Source: Persicitalea jodogahamensis (GTDB lineage Bacteria > Bacteroidota > Bacteroidia > Cytophagales > Spirosomataceae). From it: DNA of 64,000 bases. Of the stretch, positions 27,584 to 35,707 are shown piece by piece. The translations under genes and the position numbers were made by a program. The stretch lies in contig NZ_BMXF01000002.1 in assembly GCF_014651615.1 (NCBI RefSeq), positions 289,439 through 353,438 of the forward strand. The letters are read 5' to 3'. The notes under the pieces were generated by a model. That model made no database searches, was not told the origin of the DNA, and saw only the letters and a program-made list of their open reading frames with translations. Each line of letters begins with the position of its first letter. Positions within the stretch are counted from its first letter, which is position 1.

Positions 27584-28069
27584 ATGGCTGAAACGCTCAC
27601 GCTCCCCACAACTACCAGTCGCGCCGAATTGTACGACGCGCTCTATCCGCAGATCGAAGCCCTGGTGGCCACCGAGAGCGACCTGACCGCCAATTTGGCC
27701 AATGTCGCAGCGGCCTTGAAAGAAGCCTTCGGTTTCTTCTGGGTAGGGTTTTATATGGTAAAAGAAGGCCAACTTGTCCTCGGTCCGTTTCAGGGACCGA
27801 TTGCCTGCACCCGGATCCCCTTTCACAAGGGCGTCTGCGGTGCGTGCTATACGCAGCAAAAAACGATCATCGTTCCCGACGTCGAGCAATTTCCCGGCCA
27901 CATAGCGTGCAGTTCGGCTTCAAAATCCGAAATCGTTGTGCCCGTTTTTCGTCTGAACGGAACGGTGGCGATGGTACTTGACGTGGATAGCGACGAACCG
28001 GACGATTTTAGCGAAGCGGACCGGGTAGGCCTGGAAAAGATCGCAGGCTTGCTGGTGAGGAAAATTTAG
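27584..28069 (+). CDS. msrC: Free methionine-R-sulfoxide reductase (GAF-type fRMsr)
   Basis: Cytoplasmic GAF-domain enzyme that reduces free Met-R-sulfoxide using thioredoxin. 161 residues from ATG 27584. Cys75, Cys85 and Cys109 (GPIACTRIP, KGVCGAC, GHIACSSASKSE) have the same 10 and 24 spacing as the catalytic Cys84/94/118 of the E. coli enzyme. Starts 4 nt after the BtuG-like gene's stop, so it probably shares the B12-controlled transcript. This is unusual and could link B12 supply to methionine repair or synthesis. Confidence 0.93.
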   Translation: MAETLTLPTTTSRAELYDALYPQIEALVATESDLTANLANVAAALKEAFGFFWVGFYMVKEGQLVLGPFQGPIACTRIPFHKGVCGACYTQQKTIIVPDVEQFPGHIACSSASKSEIVVPVFRLNGTVAMVLDVDSDEPDDFSEADRVGLEKIAGLLVRKI

Positions 28070-28089
28070 TTTTTCGGTCAACGGCGGTT

Positions 28090-28190
28090 CGTCGCTGCCA
28101 CAGCGGTCAAAAGGCACAAAGGTTAGGAACACGAACAGCATTCCTACCCTTTGTGCCTTTGTCGTTCTGCGCCTCTGTCGCTTGAAAAAT
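28090..28190. repeat. Intergenic palindrome with 20-bp stem
   Basis: AAAGGCACAAAGGTTAGGAA (28110-28129) and TTCCTACCCTTTGTGCCTTT (28141-28160) pair with one mismatch around an 11-nt loop. The outer sequence (GTCGCTG... and ...CTCTGTCGCTTG) is also partly complementary. It lies between convergent fRMsr and yraN, so it probably acts as a terminator; it shares words with the repeat at 23027-23160. Confidence 0.65.
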
Positions 28191-28546
28191 CAACAAAAAG
28201 CATCCTTTATGTGGCGAATAGTCAGATCGCCGTTTGGCCTGATCAGAATTGAAATAATGTCAAAACGGACGTCGTATAGCCAGTCATGATCGAAGATGTA
28301 GTTTTCGGCGGCCTTCATGATCAAGCGGGACTTGGCGTAGTTTACGAATTCCTCCGGCATGCCGAAGCCCGTGCCGCTGCGGGTTTTGACCTCGACAAAA
28401 ATCATCAACTTTCCTTGTTTGGCGATCAGGTCGATTTCGGCGTGGCGGTGGCGGTAGTTTTTGACCACGATCTCGTAACCCTGGGCTTGTAAGTACTCCG
28501 CCGCCTTTACTTCGCCCCAGTGTCCGGTGTCATTATGAGTTGCCAT
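28190..28546 (-). CDS. yraN: YraN/UPF0102 nuclease-fold protein
   Basis: 118 residues from ATG 28546 (MATHNDTGHWGEVKAAEYLQAQGYEI); the longer frame upstream overlaps lipB's promoter and is not needed. Holliday-junction-resolvase-like (PD-(D/E)XK) core: G..GE..A..YL, then HAEIDLIAKQGKLMIFVEVKTRSG, the E/D-xK metal site. Biological role in bacteria is unclear. Divergent from lipB with 86 nt between starts. Confidence 0.92.
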   Translation of the reverse strand: MATHNDTGHWGEVKAAEYLQAQGYEIVVKNYRHRHAEIDLIAKQGKLMIFVEVKTRSGTGFGMPEEFVNYAKSRLIMKAAENYIFDHDWLYDVRFDIISILIRPNGDLTIRHIKDAFC

Positions 28547-28632
28547 CTGAACATTTTTGTTCCAAAGTACTGTTATTGGTGACGGAAACAAAGCCGGACT
28601 TTCCGGCTGCGTTTTTTGGAACAATACCCTGC

Positions 28633-29349
28633 ATGAATTTCAACCTCAATAAAAAGACCCAATTCCGGCACCTCGGCCTCATCGACTACCAGCAAGCCTG
28701 GGATTTGCAGGAGGAGCTTTTTGCCGAAGTCGTCGCTACCAAAATAGCCAACCGGGGCATCCCGCCCGAAAGTCAAGCGCCGACGCCCAACTACCTGCTT
28801 TTCTGCGAACATCCGCATGTGTACACGCTCGGTAAGAGCGGGAAGCCGGAAAATCTTTTATTGGACGAAGGCAGGCTAGTCGATGTTGAGGCCAAATACT
28901 ATAAAATCAACCGCGGCGGCGACATCACCTACCACGGCCCCGGTCAGTTGGTGGGCTACCCGATTCTGGATCTGGACAATTTCTTTACCGACATCCACCG
29001 TTACATGCGGACGCTGGAAGAGAGCATCATTCGTACTTTGGCCGATTATGGACTCACTGCCGGACGAATCGAAGGCTTGACGGGCGTCTGGCTTGATCAC
29101 GAAACTCTTGAAAATCCTCGTAAAATTTGCGCCCTCGGCGTAAAAGCCAGCCGCTGGGTTACGATGCACGGCTTCGCGCTGAATGTCAATACCGACCTTG
29201 GGTACTTCAATCACATTGTTCCCTGTGGCATCGACGACAAAGCCGTTACCTCTATGCAGCAAGAGTTGGGGGTAACCGTCAATATGCAGGAGGTCGAGGA
29301 GAAACTAAGGGCACACTTAGCGGAGTTGTTTGGTCTTGAAATCATCTGA
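28633..29349 (+). CDS. lipB: Octanoyl-[acyl-carrier protein]:protein N-octanoyltransferase
   Basis: Transfers octanoate from ACP to lipoyl domains, the first step of protein lipoylation. 238 residues from ATG 28633 (MNFNLNKKTQFRHLGLIDYQQAW). Family blocks: HPHVYTLGKSG, KINRGGDITYHGPGQLVGYPI, ICALGVKASRWVTMHGFALNV (catalytic Lys) and IVPCGIDDKAVTSM (catalytic Cys). No lipA nearby in the window. Confidence 0.96.
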   Translation: MNFNLNKKTQFRHLGLIDYQQAWDLQEELFAEVVATKIANRGIPPESQAPTPNYLLFCEHPHVYTLGKSGKPENLLLDEGRLVDVEAKYYKINRGGDITYHGPGQLVGYPILDLDNFFTDIHRYMRTLEESIIRTLADYGLTAGRIEGLTGVWLDHETLENPRKICALGVKASRWVTMHGFALNVNTDLGYFNHIVPCGIDDKAVTSMQQELGVTVNMQEVEEKLRAHLAELFGLEII

Positions 29350-29372
29350 TGTAGATTTTTATTCTTTTGCAT

Positions 29373-29392
29373 CCGTTGGCTGAAGCCAACGG
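29373..29392. repeat. Short REP-like hairpin after lipB
   Basis: CCGTTGGCTGAAGCCAACGG: an 8-bp perfect stem with TGAA loop, 23 nt past lipB. A T5 run follows at some distance. It looks like a REP-type element more than a strict terminator. Confidence 0.55.
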
Positions 29393-29450
29393 CAATCGAA
29401 TTTTTACTTTGTCGTTTTGCGCCCCGCATTCTGCTACTTTATATTAAACA

Positions 29451-29864
29451 ATGAAAAAAGACATCCCCTTTCTCCCCGTTGAAGGCGTTCAAGTCGCCAT
29501 CGTTCGCAAAATCAACGAGTTAAACGCCGAGGAGTGGCACGTGGTCCTCATCAACCGGAATGACGAACCGATCGACAACGTTTTCGTTACTTCCAAAGGA
29601 TACGCCAGCTCCGAGCTCGATCAGGATACCGGCCAGAAAACGTCCACGCTTCGGCACTTTTTCCCCGAGGTGCTGCCCGACGGTAACGTCATCGTCGAGC
29701 CGATCATGCCCGAAGTATTTGCCCTCACCAACGAGTACTGGGTCAGCTATTTCATTGGCAAGCAGGTTTATGATAAAAAGTTTATCTTCGTGCCAGACAG
29801 CATCGTTCCCGATAACCTGATCGATATTGAGATTTTAGGCCTGAAAGGAGTGCTGCATGTTTAG
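29451..29864 (+). CDS. Conserved hypothetical protein (~137 aa)
   Basis: 137 residues, no signal peptide, no cysteine. Well-formed alternating beta-strand pattern (VQVAIVRKI, EWHVVLINRNDEPIDNVFVTSKGY, LPDGNVIVEPIMPEVFALTNEYWVSYFIGKQVYDKKFIFVPDSIVPDNLIDIEIL). I know of similar small proteins in Cytophagales but no assigned function. Lies between lipB and a DNA exonuclease gene on the same strand, separated from the latter by a strong palindrome. Confidence 0.75.
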   Translation: MKKDIPFLPVEGVQVAIVRKINELNAEEWHVVLINRNDEPIDNVFVTSKGYASSELDQDTGQKTSTLRHFFPEVLPDGNVIVEPIMPEVFALTNEYWVSYFIGKQVYDKKFIFVPDSIVPDNLIDIEILGLKGVLHV

Positions 29865-29867
29865 TTT

Positions 29868-29931
29868 GGAATTAGTGAATGTCGGAATGAGTGAATAGAG
29901 TTTAGATTTTATTCCGACATTCACTAATTCC
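29868..29931. repeat. Perfect 21-bp intergenic stem, 'GTGAATGTCGGAAT' family
   Basis: The arm 29868-29888 (containing GAATTAGTGAATGTCGGAAT) and the arm 29911-29931 (containing ATTCCGACATTCACTAATTC) are perfect reverse complements across 21 bp with a 22-nt loop. Almost the same words form the pyk-priA element at 1413-1506. Located between the 137-aa gene and the exonuclease gene. Confidence 0.8.
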
Positions 29932-29951
29932 CACATTCCAAATTGCCCTCT

Positions 29952-30686
29952 ATGTCCCCAGAATTCCGACGCCGTATCCGTAACTTGCTCATGCTCGACA
30001 TAGAGACCGTGGCTTCCCACGCCTCCTATGAGCAGCTCGACGAACGGATGCAGACGTTGTGGAATAAAAAAGCGGCCCGTCTCCGCAAGCCCGACGACGC
30101 GCGCACCGACGCCGAAATGTTTTATGAACAGGGCGCGATTTACGCTGAGTTTGGCCGGGTGGTGAGCATCGCTTTTGGCGGCTTTTTCTGGAATGACGAA
30201 GACGAACTGGCTTTCAAAGTGCGGTCGTTTTCCAATTCCGATGAGGCCGCGCTTTTGCGGGAGTTCAAGGAACTGGTTGAAAAGTACCCTGCCGAGCAAT
30301 TGGTGATGTGCGCCCACAATGGCAAGGAATTTGATTTCCCCTACCTGTGTCGCCGGATGCTGATTCACGGGATCGAACTACCCCGCGCCATGCAGCTCGC
30401 GGGTAAGAAACCCTGGGAAATCCTGCACCAGGATACACTGGAACTCTGGAAATTCGGTGATTACAAGAACTACACAGGACTGGACCTGCTCGCCGCCGTG
30501 TTCGGGATTGCCAGCAGTAAAAACGAAATGAGCGGTGCCGAAGTGACGCCCACCTTTTATGAAGACAACGACATTGAAAAAATAAATCGTTACTGCCGCG
30601 AAGACGTAGTCGTGCTGGCACAGTTATACTTATGTCTGCATAGCCAAAAGATGGTAGCCGACGAGAATATTATCCGGGTGGAGTGA
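29952..30686 (+). CDS. Predicted 3'-5' exonuclease, PolB-exonuclease-like
   Basis: 244 residues from ATG 29952. DnaQ-like fold of the 'predicted 3'-5' exonuclease related to PolB' group (PF10108 type). ExoI LMLDIETVAS (D..E), ExoII MCAHNGKEFDFPYLCRRM (N..xD) and ExoIII RYCREDVVVLAQLYL carry the four acidic residues. Other hallmark segments: EFGRVVSIAFGGF and LELWKFGDYKNYTGLDLLAAVFGI. Probably acts in DNA repair or as a stand-alone proofreading-type nuclease. Confidence 0.88.
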   Translation: MSPEFRRRIRNLLMLDIETVASHASYEQLDERMQTLWNKKAARLRKPDDARTDAEMFYEQGAIYAEFGRVVSIAFGGFFWNDEDELAFKVRSFSNSDEAALLREFKELVEKYPAEQLVMCAHNGKEFDFPYLCRRMLIHGIELPRAMQLAGKKPWEILHQDTLELWKFGDYKNYTGLDLLAAVFGIASSKNEMSGAEVTPTFYEDNDIEKINRYCREDVVVLAQLYLCLHSQKMVADENIIRVE

Positions 30687-30849
30687 TAATTGCATGCTGA
30701 ATCCCAGTTGCTATGTTATTTTGCCCAACGTATACCCTCTCTAAATTTTTTTATTTTACAAAAACCAAGATATAATCAGGCTAACAATTGCCGCCCCATC
30801 GGAACAAAAAAACCGAGAGCCGATTGCTGAAAGCCTACAGCCAATATAC

Positions 30850-33207
30850 ATGCGTTCTAAAAAACAACCCCAAAGGGAGCCAAAGGAAAAGAAACCCAGC
30901 TCCAAAAGCAGCCATGATCTCTTGTCCTTCGTGGACAAACTGAAAACCGAAGTCGCTGCTTTCTTCGAAACCAATGAGGGCGAAACGTTCCGCGCCCAGG
31001 AAGTACACGATCATTTCGGCGCACAGGATAAGAAACTCCGTAATCTGCTCAACGATACTATTCATGAGTTAGAAGAAGAAGGAAAACTTCGTCGCCATTC
31101 CGGCAATACCTATGGCGCCACCGCTGCCACGCCCGATGCGGCCCTGGTCGGTAAGGTCGATCACGTTAACCGGAACTTTGCCTTCGTCATCATCGACGGG
31201 CGCGATGACGATATTTACGTCGAAACCGAGAATCTGAAAGGGGCGATGGATACCGACATCGTGCGACTGGAAGTAACCCGCGATGGCGGCGGGCGCGACG
31301 GTAAGCGGACCGAAGGCCGCGTCGTGGAGGTACTTGAGCGCGGACGACCCGAGGTAGTGGGCGTGATCGAGATTTGGCCCAAGTACGCTTTGGTCGAGCC
31401 GGATCACCGCAAAATCTACGATCCGATTCATATTCCGATTGATGAAATCGGCGGCGCCAACGATGGCGAAAAAGTCATCGCGCTCATCGAGCAGTGGCCC
31501 AGCCGTACCCGCAAGCCCGAAGGCCGTATCATCGAGGTACTTGGTAAGGCGGGAGAGAACAACGCCGAAATGCACGCCATCCTGGCCGAATTCGGCCTGC
31601 CGATTCATTTTCCAAAACACGTCGAGCGCGAGGCGGAAGCTATTCCGGATAAGATTCCCCAAAAGGAAATCGAAAATCGCCGCGATATGCGGGAGGTAGC
31701 TACCTTTACTATTGACCCCGCCGACGCTAAGGACTTCGATGATGCGCTGTCAGTACAGTACCTTGAAAATGGCAATGTCGAGATCGGGATTCACATCGCT
31801 GACGTAAGCTACTACGTGCGGCCCGATACTGAACTGGAAAAAGAGGCTTATCTCCGCGCTACCTCGGTGTACCTGGTGGACCGTACCGTGCCAATGCTGC
31901 CCGAAAAGCTTTCCAACGGCCTTTGTTCGCTGCGGCCCAACGAAGACCGGCTGGCGTTTTCCGCCGTCTTTGAAATGACCACCAAGGGCAAGCTCGTGGG
32001 CGAATGGTTTGGCCGGACAGTGATCCACTCAGATCGCCGTTTCAGCTACGAAGAAGCGCAGGAAGTCATCGAAACCGGCGCGGGCGATTATCCCGAAATT
32101 CTGACACTACTGAATAATCTTGCCAAAACTCTGCGCAAAGAACGTTTCCGCAAAGGCGCGATCAACTTTGAGACGGTGGAAGTGAAATTCCGGCTGGACG
32201 AGAACGGTAAACCGCTGGGCATTTACCAGAAAGAGCGTAAGGATTCCAATAAACTTATCGAGGAGTTCATGCTGCTGGCCAATCGCCGGGTGGCCGAGTT
32301 TGTTTATAAACTCTCGAAGGGCAAGAACAAGAACACGATGGTCTATCGCGTGCACGAAGCACCCGATCCCGAGAAGCTGAAAAGCTTTGCCACTTTCGTA
32401 GCTAAGCTGGGATACAAGGTCGAGACCGATGAGGAAAAGGAGATTGCCAGATCCATGAACCACATGCTGGAAGAAGTGGAGGGTAAACCCGAGCAGAATC
32501 TGGTGGAGTCGCTGGCCGTGCGGACAATGGCCAAGGCCCGCTATACCACCGAGGATCTCGGTCACTTTGGCCTGGCGTTCCGACGCTACTCGCACTTTAC
32601 CTCGCCCATCCGCCGCTACCCCGACGTGATGGCCCACCGCCTGCTGCAACACTACCTCGACGGCGGCGCTTCGCCCAAGGCTGAACCTTACGACGAAGCC
32701 TGCAAGCACTCCTCGGAGCGTGAGCGCATGGCAGCCGAAGCCGAGCGCGCCTCAATCAAGTACAAGCAGGTCGAGTACATGAGCATGATGGACCACAGCC
32801 AGGAGTTCGACGGTATCATCACGGGCGTAACCGATTTCGGTATTTTTGTCGAAATCACTGCCACCGCCTCCGAAGGGCTTATCCGCATATCTGATCTCGA
32901 CGGTGATTACTATGAACTGGACAAGGAAAACTACCGCCTTATCGGACAGCGAACCAAGAAAATCTACACCTTCGGCGACAGCGTGAAAGTAAAGGTGAAA
33001 GATACTAACCTTGCCCGTCGCAGCATGGATCTGCTTTTGGCCGATAGCCCTGATTCACACTCGCGCAGCCGCCGCAACGAAGCCGCGAAGTCGTCGTCCC
33101 CTCGCGGTAATCAGAGATCTATTGGCGCAACAAAGCAGAAGAAACGGGCCGGTAGTCCGGTGCCCATGCCCAAGAAAAAGGGTGGGGGGAGAAGAAGAAG
33201 AAAATAA
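30850..33207 (+). CDS. rnr: Ribonuclease R
   Basis: Processive 3'-5' exoribonuclease of structured RNA. 785 residues: a basic N-terminus, a winged-helix region (VAAFFETNEGETFRAQEVHDHF), cold-shock domains (GKVDHVNRNFAFVIIDG), the RNB catalytic domain with DPADAKDFDDALSV (active-site aspartates, about residues 297-310), HFTSPIRRYPDVMAHRLL, an S1 domain (EFDGIITGVTDFGIFVEI, about 653-735) and a Lys/Arg-rich tail (PKKKGGGRRRRK) typical of RNase R. ATG 30850. Confidence 0.97.
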   Translation: MRSKKQPQREPKEKKPSSKSSHDLLSFVDKLKTEVAAFFETNEGETFRAQEVHDHFGAQDKKLRNLLNDTIHELEEEGKLRRHSGNTYGATAATPDAALVGKVDHVNRNFAFVIIDGRDDDIYVETENLKGAMDTDIVRLEVTRDGGGRDGKRTEGRVVEVLERGRPEVVGVIEIWPKYALVEPDHRKIYDPIHIPIDEIGGANDGEKVIALIEQWPSRTRKPEGRIIEVLGKAGENNAEMHAILAEFGLPIHFPKHVEREAEAIPDKIPQKEIENRRDMREVATFTIDPADAKDFDDALSVQYLENGNVEIGIHIADVSYYVRPDTELEKEAYLRATSVYLVDRTVPMLPEKLSNGLCSLRPNEDRLAFSAVFEMTTKGKLVGEWFGRTVIHSDRRFSYEEAQEVIETGAGDYPEILTLLNNLAKTLRKERFRKGAINFETVEVKFRLDENGKPLGIYQKERKDSNKLIEEFMLLANRRVAEFVYKLSKGKNKNTMVYRVHEAPDPEKLKSFATFVAKLGYKVETDEEKEIARSMNHMLEEVEGKPEQNLVESLAVRTMAKARYTTEDLGHFGLAFRRYSHFTSPIRRYPDVMAHRLLQHYLDGGASPKAEPYDEACKHSSERERMAAEAERASIKYKQVEYMSMMDHSQEFDGIITGVTDFGIFVEITATASEGLIRISDLDGDYYELDKENYRLIGQRTKKIYTFGDSVKVKVKDTNLARRSMDLLLADSPDSHSRSRRNEAAKSSSPRGNQRSIGATKQKKRAGSPVPMPKKKGGGRRRRK

Positions 33208-33228
33208 CTGAATCTATCTGAGAAATTT

Positions 33229-33282
33229 TTAAGCCCAAAAAGCCGTCCTGCGATTCGCAGGACGGCTTTTTGGGCTTAAAGA
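33229..33282 (+). terminator. Rho-independent terminator after rnr
   Basis: AAGCCCAAAAAGCCGTCCTG and CAGGACGGCTTTTTGGGCTT form a 20-bp perfect stem with a short GCGATTCG-type loop; an inner T5 is part of the stem. Strong and probably bidirectional. Confidence 0.92.
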
Positions 33283-33301
33283 ATAAAATATTCTAAAAAA
33301 A

Positions 33302-33337
33302 AACTATAACAATAGTTTTGAAACTAAGTTAATAGTC
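33302..33337. promoter_or_regulatory. Tandem BlaI-type operator palindromes
   Basis: Two 16-nt dyads, AACTATAACAATAGTT (33302-33317) and AACTAAGTTAATAGTC (33322-33337), share the form AACTAwnnnwATAGTy. Their centres are exactly 20 bp apart, i.e. on the same DNA face. They lie just before a near-consensus -7 element (TACTTTGG at 33340-33347) and 52 nt before the blaI-type start. This is where an autoregulating BlaI/MecI dimer would bind. No further copies were seen between the downstream genes, so the array is probably one transcript under one operator. Confidence 0.7.
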
Positions 33338-33388
33338 TTTACTTTGGAAGAGTAAACCAAAAGTACCGAAACCAAAACAATCACCCCT

Positions 33389-33757
33389 ATGGAAATTCGC
33401 ACATTGACCCGCGCTGAGGAAGAGGTTATGCTCATCCTCTGGCGCTTAAAGAAAGCTTTCGTTAAGGACATTCTGGCCGAAATGCCGGAACCCAAGCCGG
33501 CCTACAACACCGTTTCGACGATCATTCGCATTCTGGAACGGAAGGGCATCGTCCATTACAATGCGTATGGCAAGTCGCACGAGTACTACCCGCTCATCAC
33601 CCGGGCCGAGTACAAGCGCTCCGAAATGAAGCAGTTGATCTCGACCTACTTCGATAATTCCCTGCCGCAGCTCGTCTCGTTTTTTGTCAAAGACGAACCG
33701 CTGGACGAGAAGGAGCTGGACGAGATTATGAAGATTATGAAAAAAGGGAAATCATAG
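33389..33757 (+). CDS. blaI: BlaI/MecI/CopY-family repressor
   Basis: 122-residue winged-helix repressor: LTRAEEEVMLILWRLKKAFVKDILAEMPEPKPAYNTVSTIIRILERKGIV is the DNA-binding domain with recognition helix YNTVSTIIRILERKG. The C-terminal half (SEMKQLISTYFDNSLPQLVSFFVKDEPLDEKELDEIMKIMKKG) is the dimerisation part where BlaR1-type proteases usually trigger cleavage. Directly followed (57 nt) by the M56 protease genes it should respond to. Its own promoter carries two matching palindromes. In this phylum such pairs are common without any beta-lactamase, and none is encoded here. Confidence 0.93.
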   Translation: MEIRTLTRAEEEVMLILWRLKKAFVKDILAEMPEPKPAYNTVSTIIRILERKGIVHYNAYGKSHEYYPLITRAEYKRSEMKQLISTYFDNSLPQLVSFFVKDEPLDEKELDEIMKIMKKGKS

Positions 33758-33814
33758 TTGGGATAGGCAGCTTCGTCTAACCTTTGACCGTTAACCCTTA
33801 ACCTTTTAACCCTC

Positions 33815-35662
33815 ATGGAAATCCTTCCTTACATCCTCAAACTCTCCGCCTACTGGCTGGCGCTGTACCTCTGCTACGCGCTATTGCTGCAGCGGCAGAC
33901 TTTCCTGCGCTGGAACCGGGCTTATTTACTGGGTTCACTGGTAGCGGGCTTCGTATTGCCGCTGGTGACTTACCCCGAAGCCGCGCCGCCGCTGCCCGTA
34001 GTGTACGAAGTTTCGGTGTCGTCGTTCACGGTGGTGGCGGCACCTTCGCCCTCGCTGCTGACCTGGGAGAATGCGCTCTGGGCCGTATACTTTCTTGGTG
34101 TGGCGATCATGCTCGTTCGCCTGTTCCGACATTTTCGCCAGCTTTTTGCCTTTATCAGAAAAGGCGAGAGCATCGATATGGACGACCATTCGCTTGTGTT
34201 ACTGGATGATAATCAGGTAGGTACTTTCTCCTTCCTGCGCTGGATCGTCATCAGCCGCGGAGACTACGAGCGCAACTTCGACACGATTCTCAATCATGAA
34301 CTGGTCCACGTGCGGCAGCGGCACAGCTGGGACATCATTTTTTTAGAAATCCTGCAAGTAGTTTTCTGGTTCAATCCGATTATAATAATATATAAGAAAA
34401 CTATACAACAGGTTCACGAGTTTCTTGCCGATGAAAAGGCGAAAGCCGACAACCGCGATGGCTACGCTGAATTCCTGGTGGCTTATGCCCTTGACGCGCC
34501 GACAGTTATCCTCACCAATCAATTTTTCAATCCTAAACTCTTAAAAAACCGAATCGCTATGCTTTACAAAAACAAAAACTCCAATTGGTCGCTCGGCAAG
34601 TACGCCGCCGTAGCCCTGATGATCGGTTCTGCCTCCCTGATGGTAGCCTCCTGCGAACGCGACGTACTTCCTTCGTCCGCTAACGGCGATGAGATAGTAA
34701 AAGGCAATATTAACATTACGGGTATTATTAATACGCCCGATCACAAGCCTCTCGCTGGCGCTACCGTCATGGATATTGATGGCAAGAGAGGCGCAACTAC
34801 AGACAACGCTGGCCGATTCTCACTCAAAGTTCCGGCAGGCAACCGCCATTTGGGTGTGAATGCCAGTGGCTTCGGGAGCATGGTTCTGGATGTCAATCCA
34901 AAGTACCGAAACGCGGATTACGATATCGTAATGTCCACAAAAGACGGCAGGCCCAATATGCGGTTTGTGCCTTCGTCGGATGGGCAATCCGTAAAGGTGG
35001 CGGTTCAGACCGGGGAGTTGAACGGCGACATGATTTTTACGGTCGTGGAGCAGCAGCCACAGTTCCCCGGTGGCATTCAGGCCATGTACAAGTTTTTGGG
35101 TGAGAATATCAAGTACCCCGAAGCGGCGAAAAAAGCCAACGTGACGGGTAAGGTATTCTTATCCTTTATCGTGACCACCGAAGGGGAGATTAAAGACATC
35201 CAAATCCTGAAAGGAATAGGCTTCGGTGCCGACCAGGAATCTATCCGGGTAATGAAAGAGATGCCCCGCTGGGAACCTGGCATGCAAAGTGGCAAAGCAG
35301 TGAATGTACGCTACAATCTGCCGATTGCTTTTCAGACAGAAGGTGGTGAAAAAGCGAAAATCGAAGGGGTAGATAAAAACATGGGGGAAAATGAGGCTAT
35401 TATCCTTGACCGAATAAAGAACAGTTCATTCTCCCTCCACCCTCACGAAGGACAGGCAGCAAGCATGAGCTTCGTCGATAAGTCGGGATTGGGAAAGGCT
35501 ACTGTGCTTATCGACGGGGTAATGCAAGATGCTGGTTATGATGTAAAAAAAATTGACCCCAATAACATCAAGTCGATCAATGTGCTGAAAGGTGAAAAGG
35601 CCACCAAAGCCTACGGTGATAAAGGGGCCAACGGCGTCATCGAAATCACGACCAAGAAGTAG
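33815..35662 (+). CDS. M56 (BlaR1-type) protease-TonB-plug fusion, paralog 1
   Basis: 615 residues. Residues 1-~290 are an M56 domain with N-terminal helices (YILKLSAYWLALYLCYALLL; ENALWAVYFLGVAIMLVRLF), zinc motif HELVH at 161-165, and downstream HEFLADEKA. The last helix YAAVALMIGSASLMVASC ends in a lipobox-like Cys280. Then come a carboxypeptidase-regulatory-like beta domain (~300-380), a TonB C-terminal domain (~409-505: QFPGGIQAMYKFLGENIKYPEAA...GKVFLSFIV), and a C-terminal piece like the SusC plug (INVLKGEKATKAYGDKGANGVIEITTKK). Topology puts the C-terminal domains in the periplasm, in the place of BlaR1's penicillin sensor. Probably senses or transduces an envelope signal to BlaI. Confidence 0.88.
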   Translation: MEILPYILKLSAYWLALYLCYALLLQRQTFLRWNRAYLLGSLVAGFVLPLVTYPEAAPPLPVVYEVSVSSFTVVAAPSPSLLTWENALWAVYFLGVAIMLVRLFRHFRQLFAFIRKGESIDMDDHSLVLLDDNQVGTFSFLRWIVISRGDYERNFDTILNHELVHVRQRHSWDIIFLEILQVVFWFNPIIIIYKKTIQQVHEFLADEKAKADNRDGYAEFLVAYALDAPTVILTNQFFNPKLLKNRIAMLYKNKNSNWSLGKYAAVALMIGSASLMVASCERDVLPSSANGDEIVKGNINITGIINTPDHKPLAGATVMDIDGKRGATTDNAGRFSLKVPAGNRHLGVNASGFGSMVLDVNPKYRNADYDIVMSTKDGRPNMRFVPSSDGQSVKVAVQTGELNGDMIFTVVEQQPQFPGGIQAMYKFLGENIKYPEAAKKANVTGKVFLSFIVTTEGEIKDIQILKGIGFGADQESIRVMKEMPRWEPGMQSGKAVNVRYNLPIAFQTEGGEKAKIEGVDKNMGENEAIILDRIKNSSFSLHPHEGQAASMSFVDKSGLGKATVLIDGVMQDAGYDVKKIDPNNIKSINVLKGEKATKAYGDKGANGVIEITTKK

Positions 35663-35707
35663 TAAATCAATCGTCCGCTTACTGTTCACCTTAACCCTTT
35701 CACCAGG

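Noticed and set aside
33230-33280. CRISPR-like or mobile inverted repeat after rnr
   Set aside because: A single perfect stem with short loop placed right after a gene end is an ordinary terminator; no repeat-spacer pattern exists anywhere in the window.
33389-35662. Beta-lactam resistance locus (blaI-blaR1)
   Set aside because: No beta-lactamase or PBP2a-type gene is present, and the sensor domain of BlaR1 is replaced by TonB-type domains.
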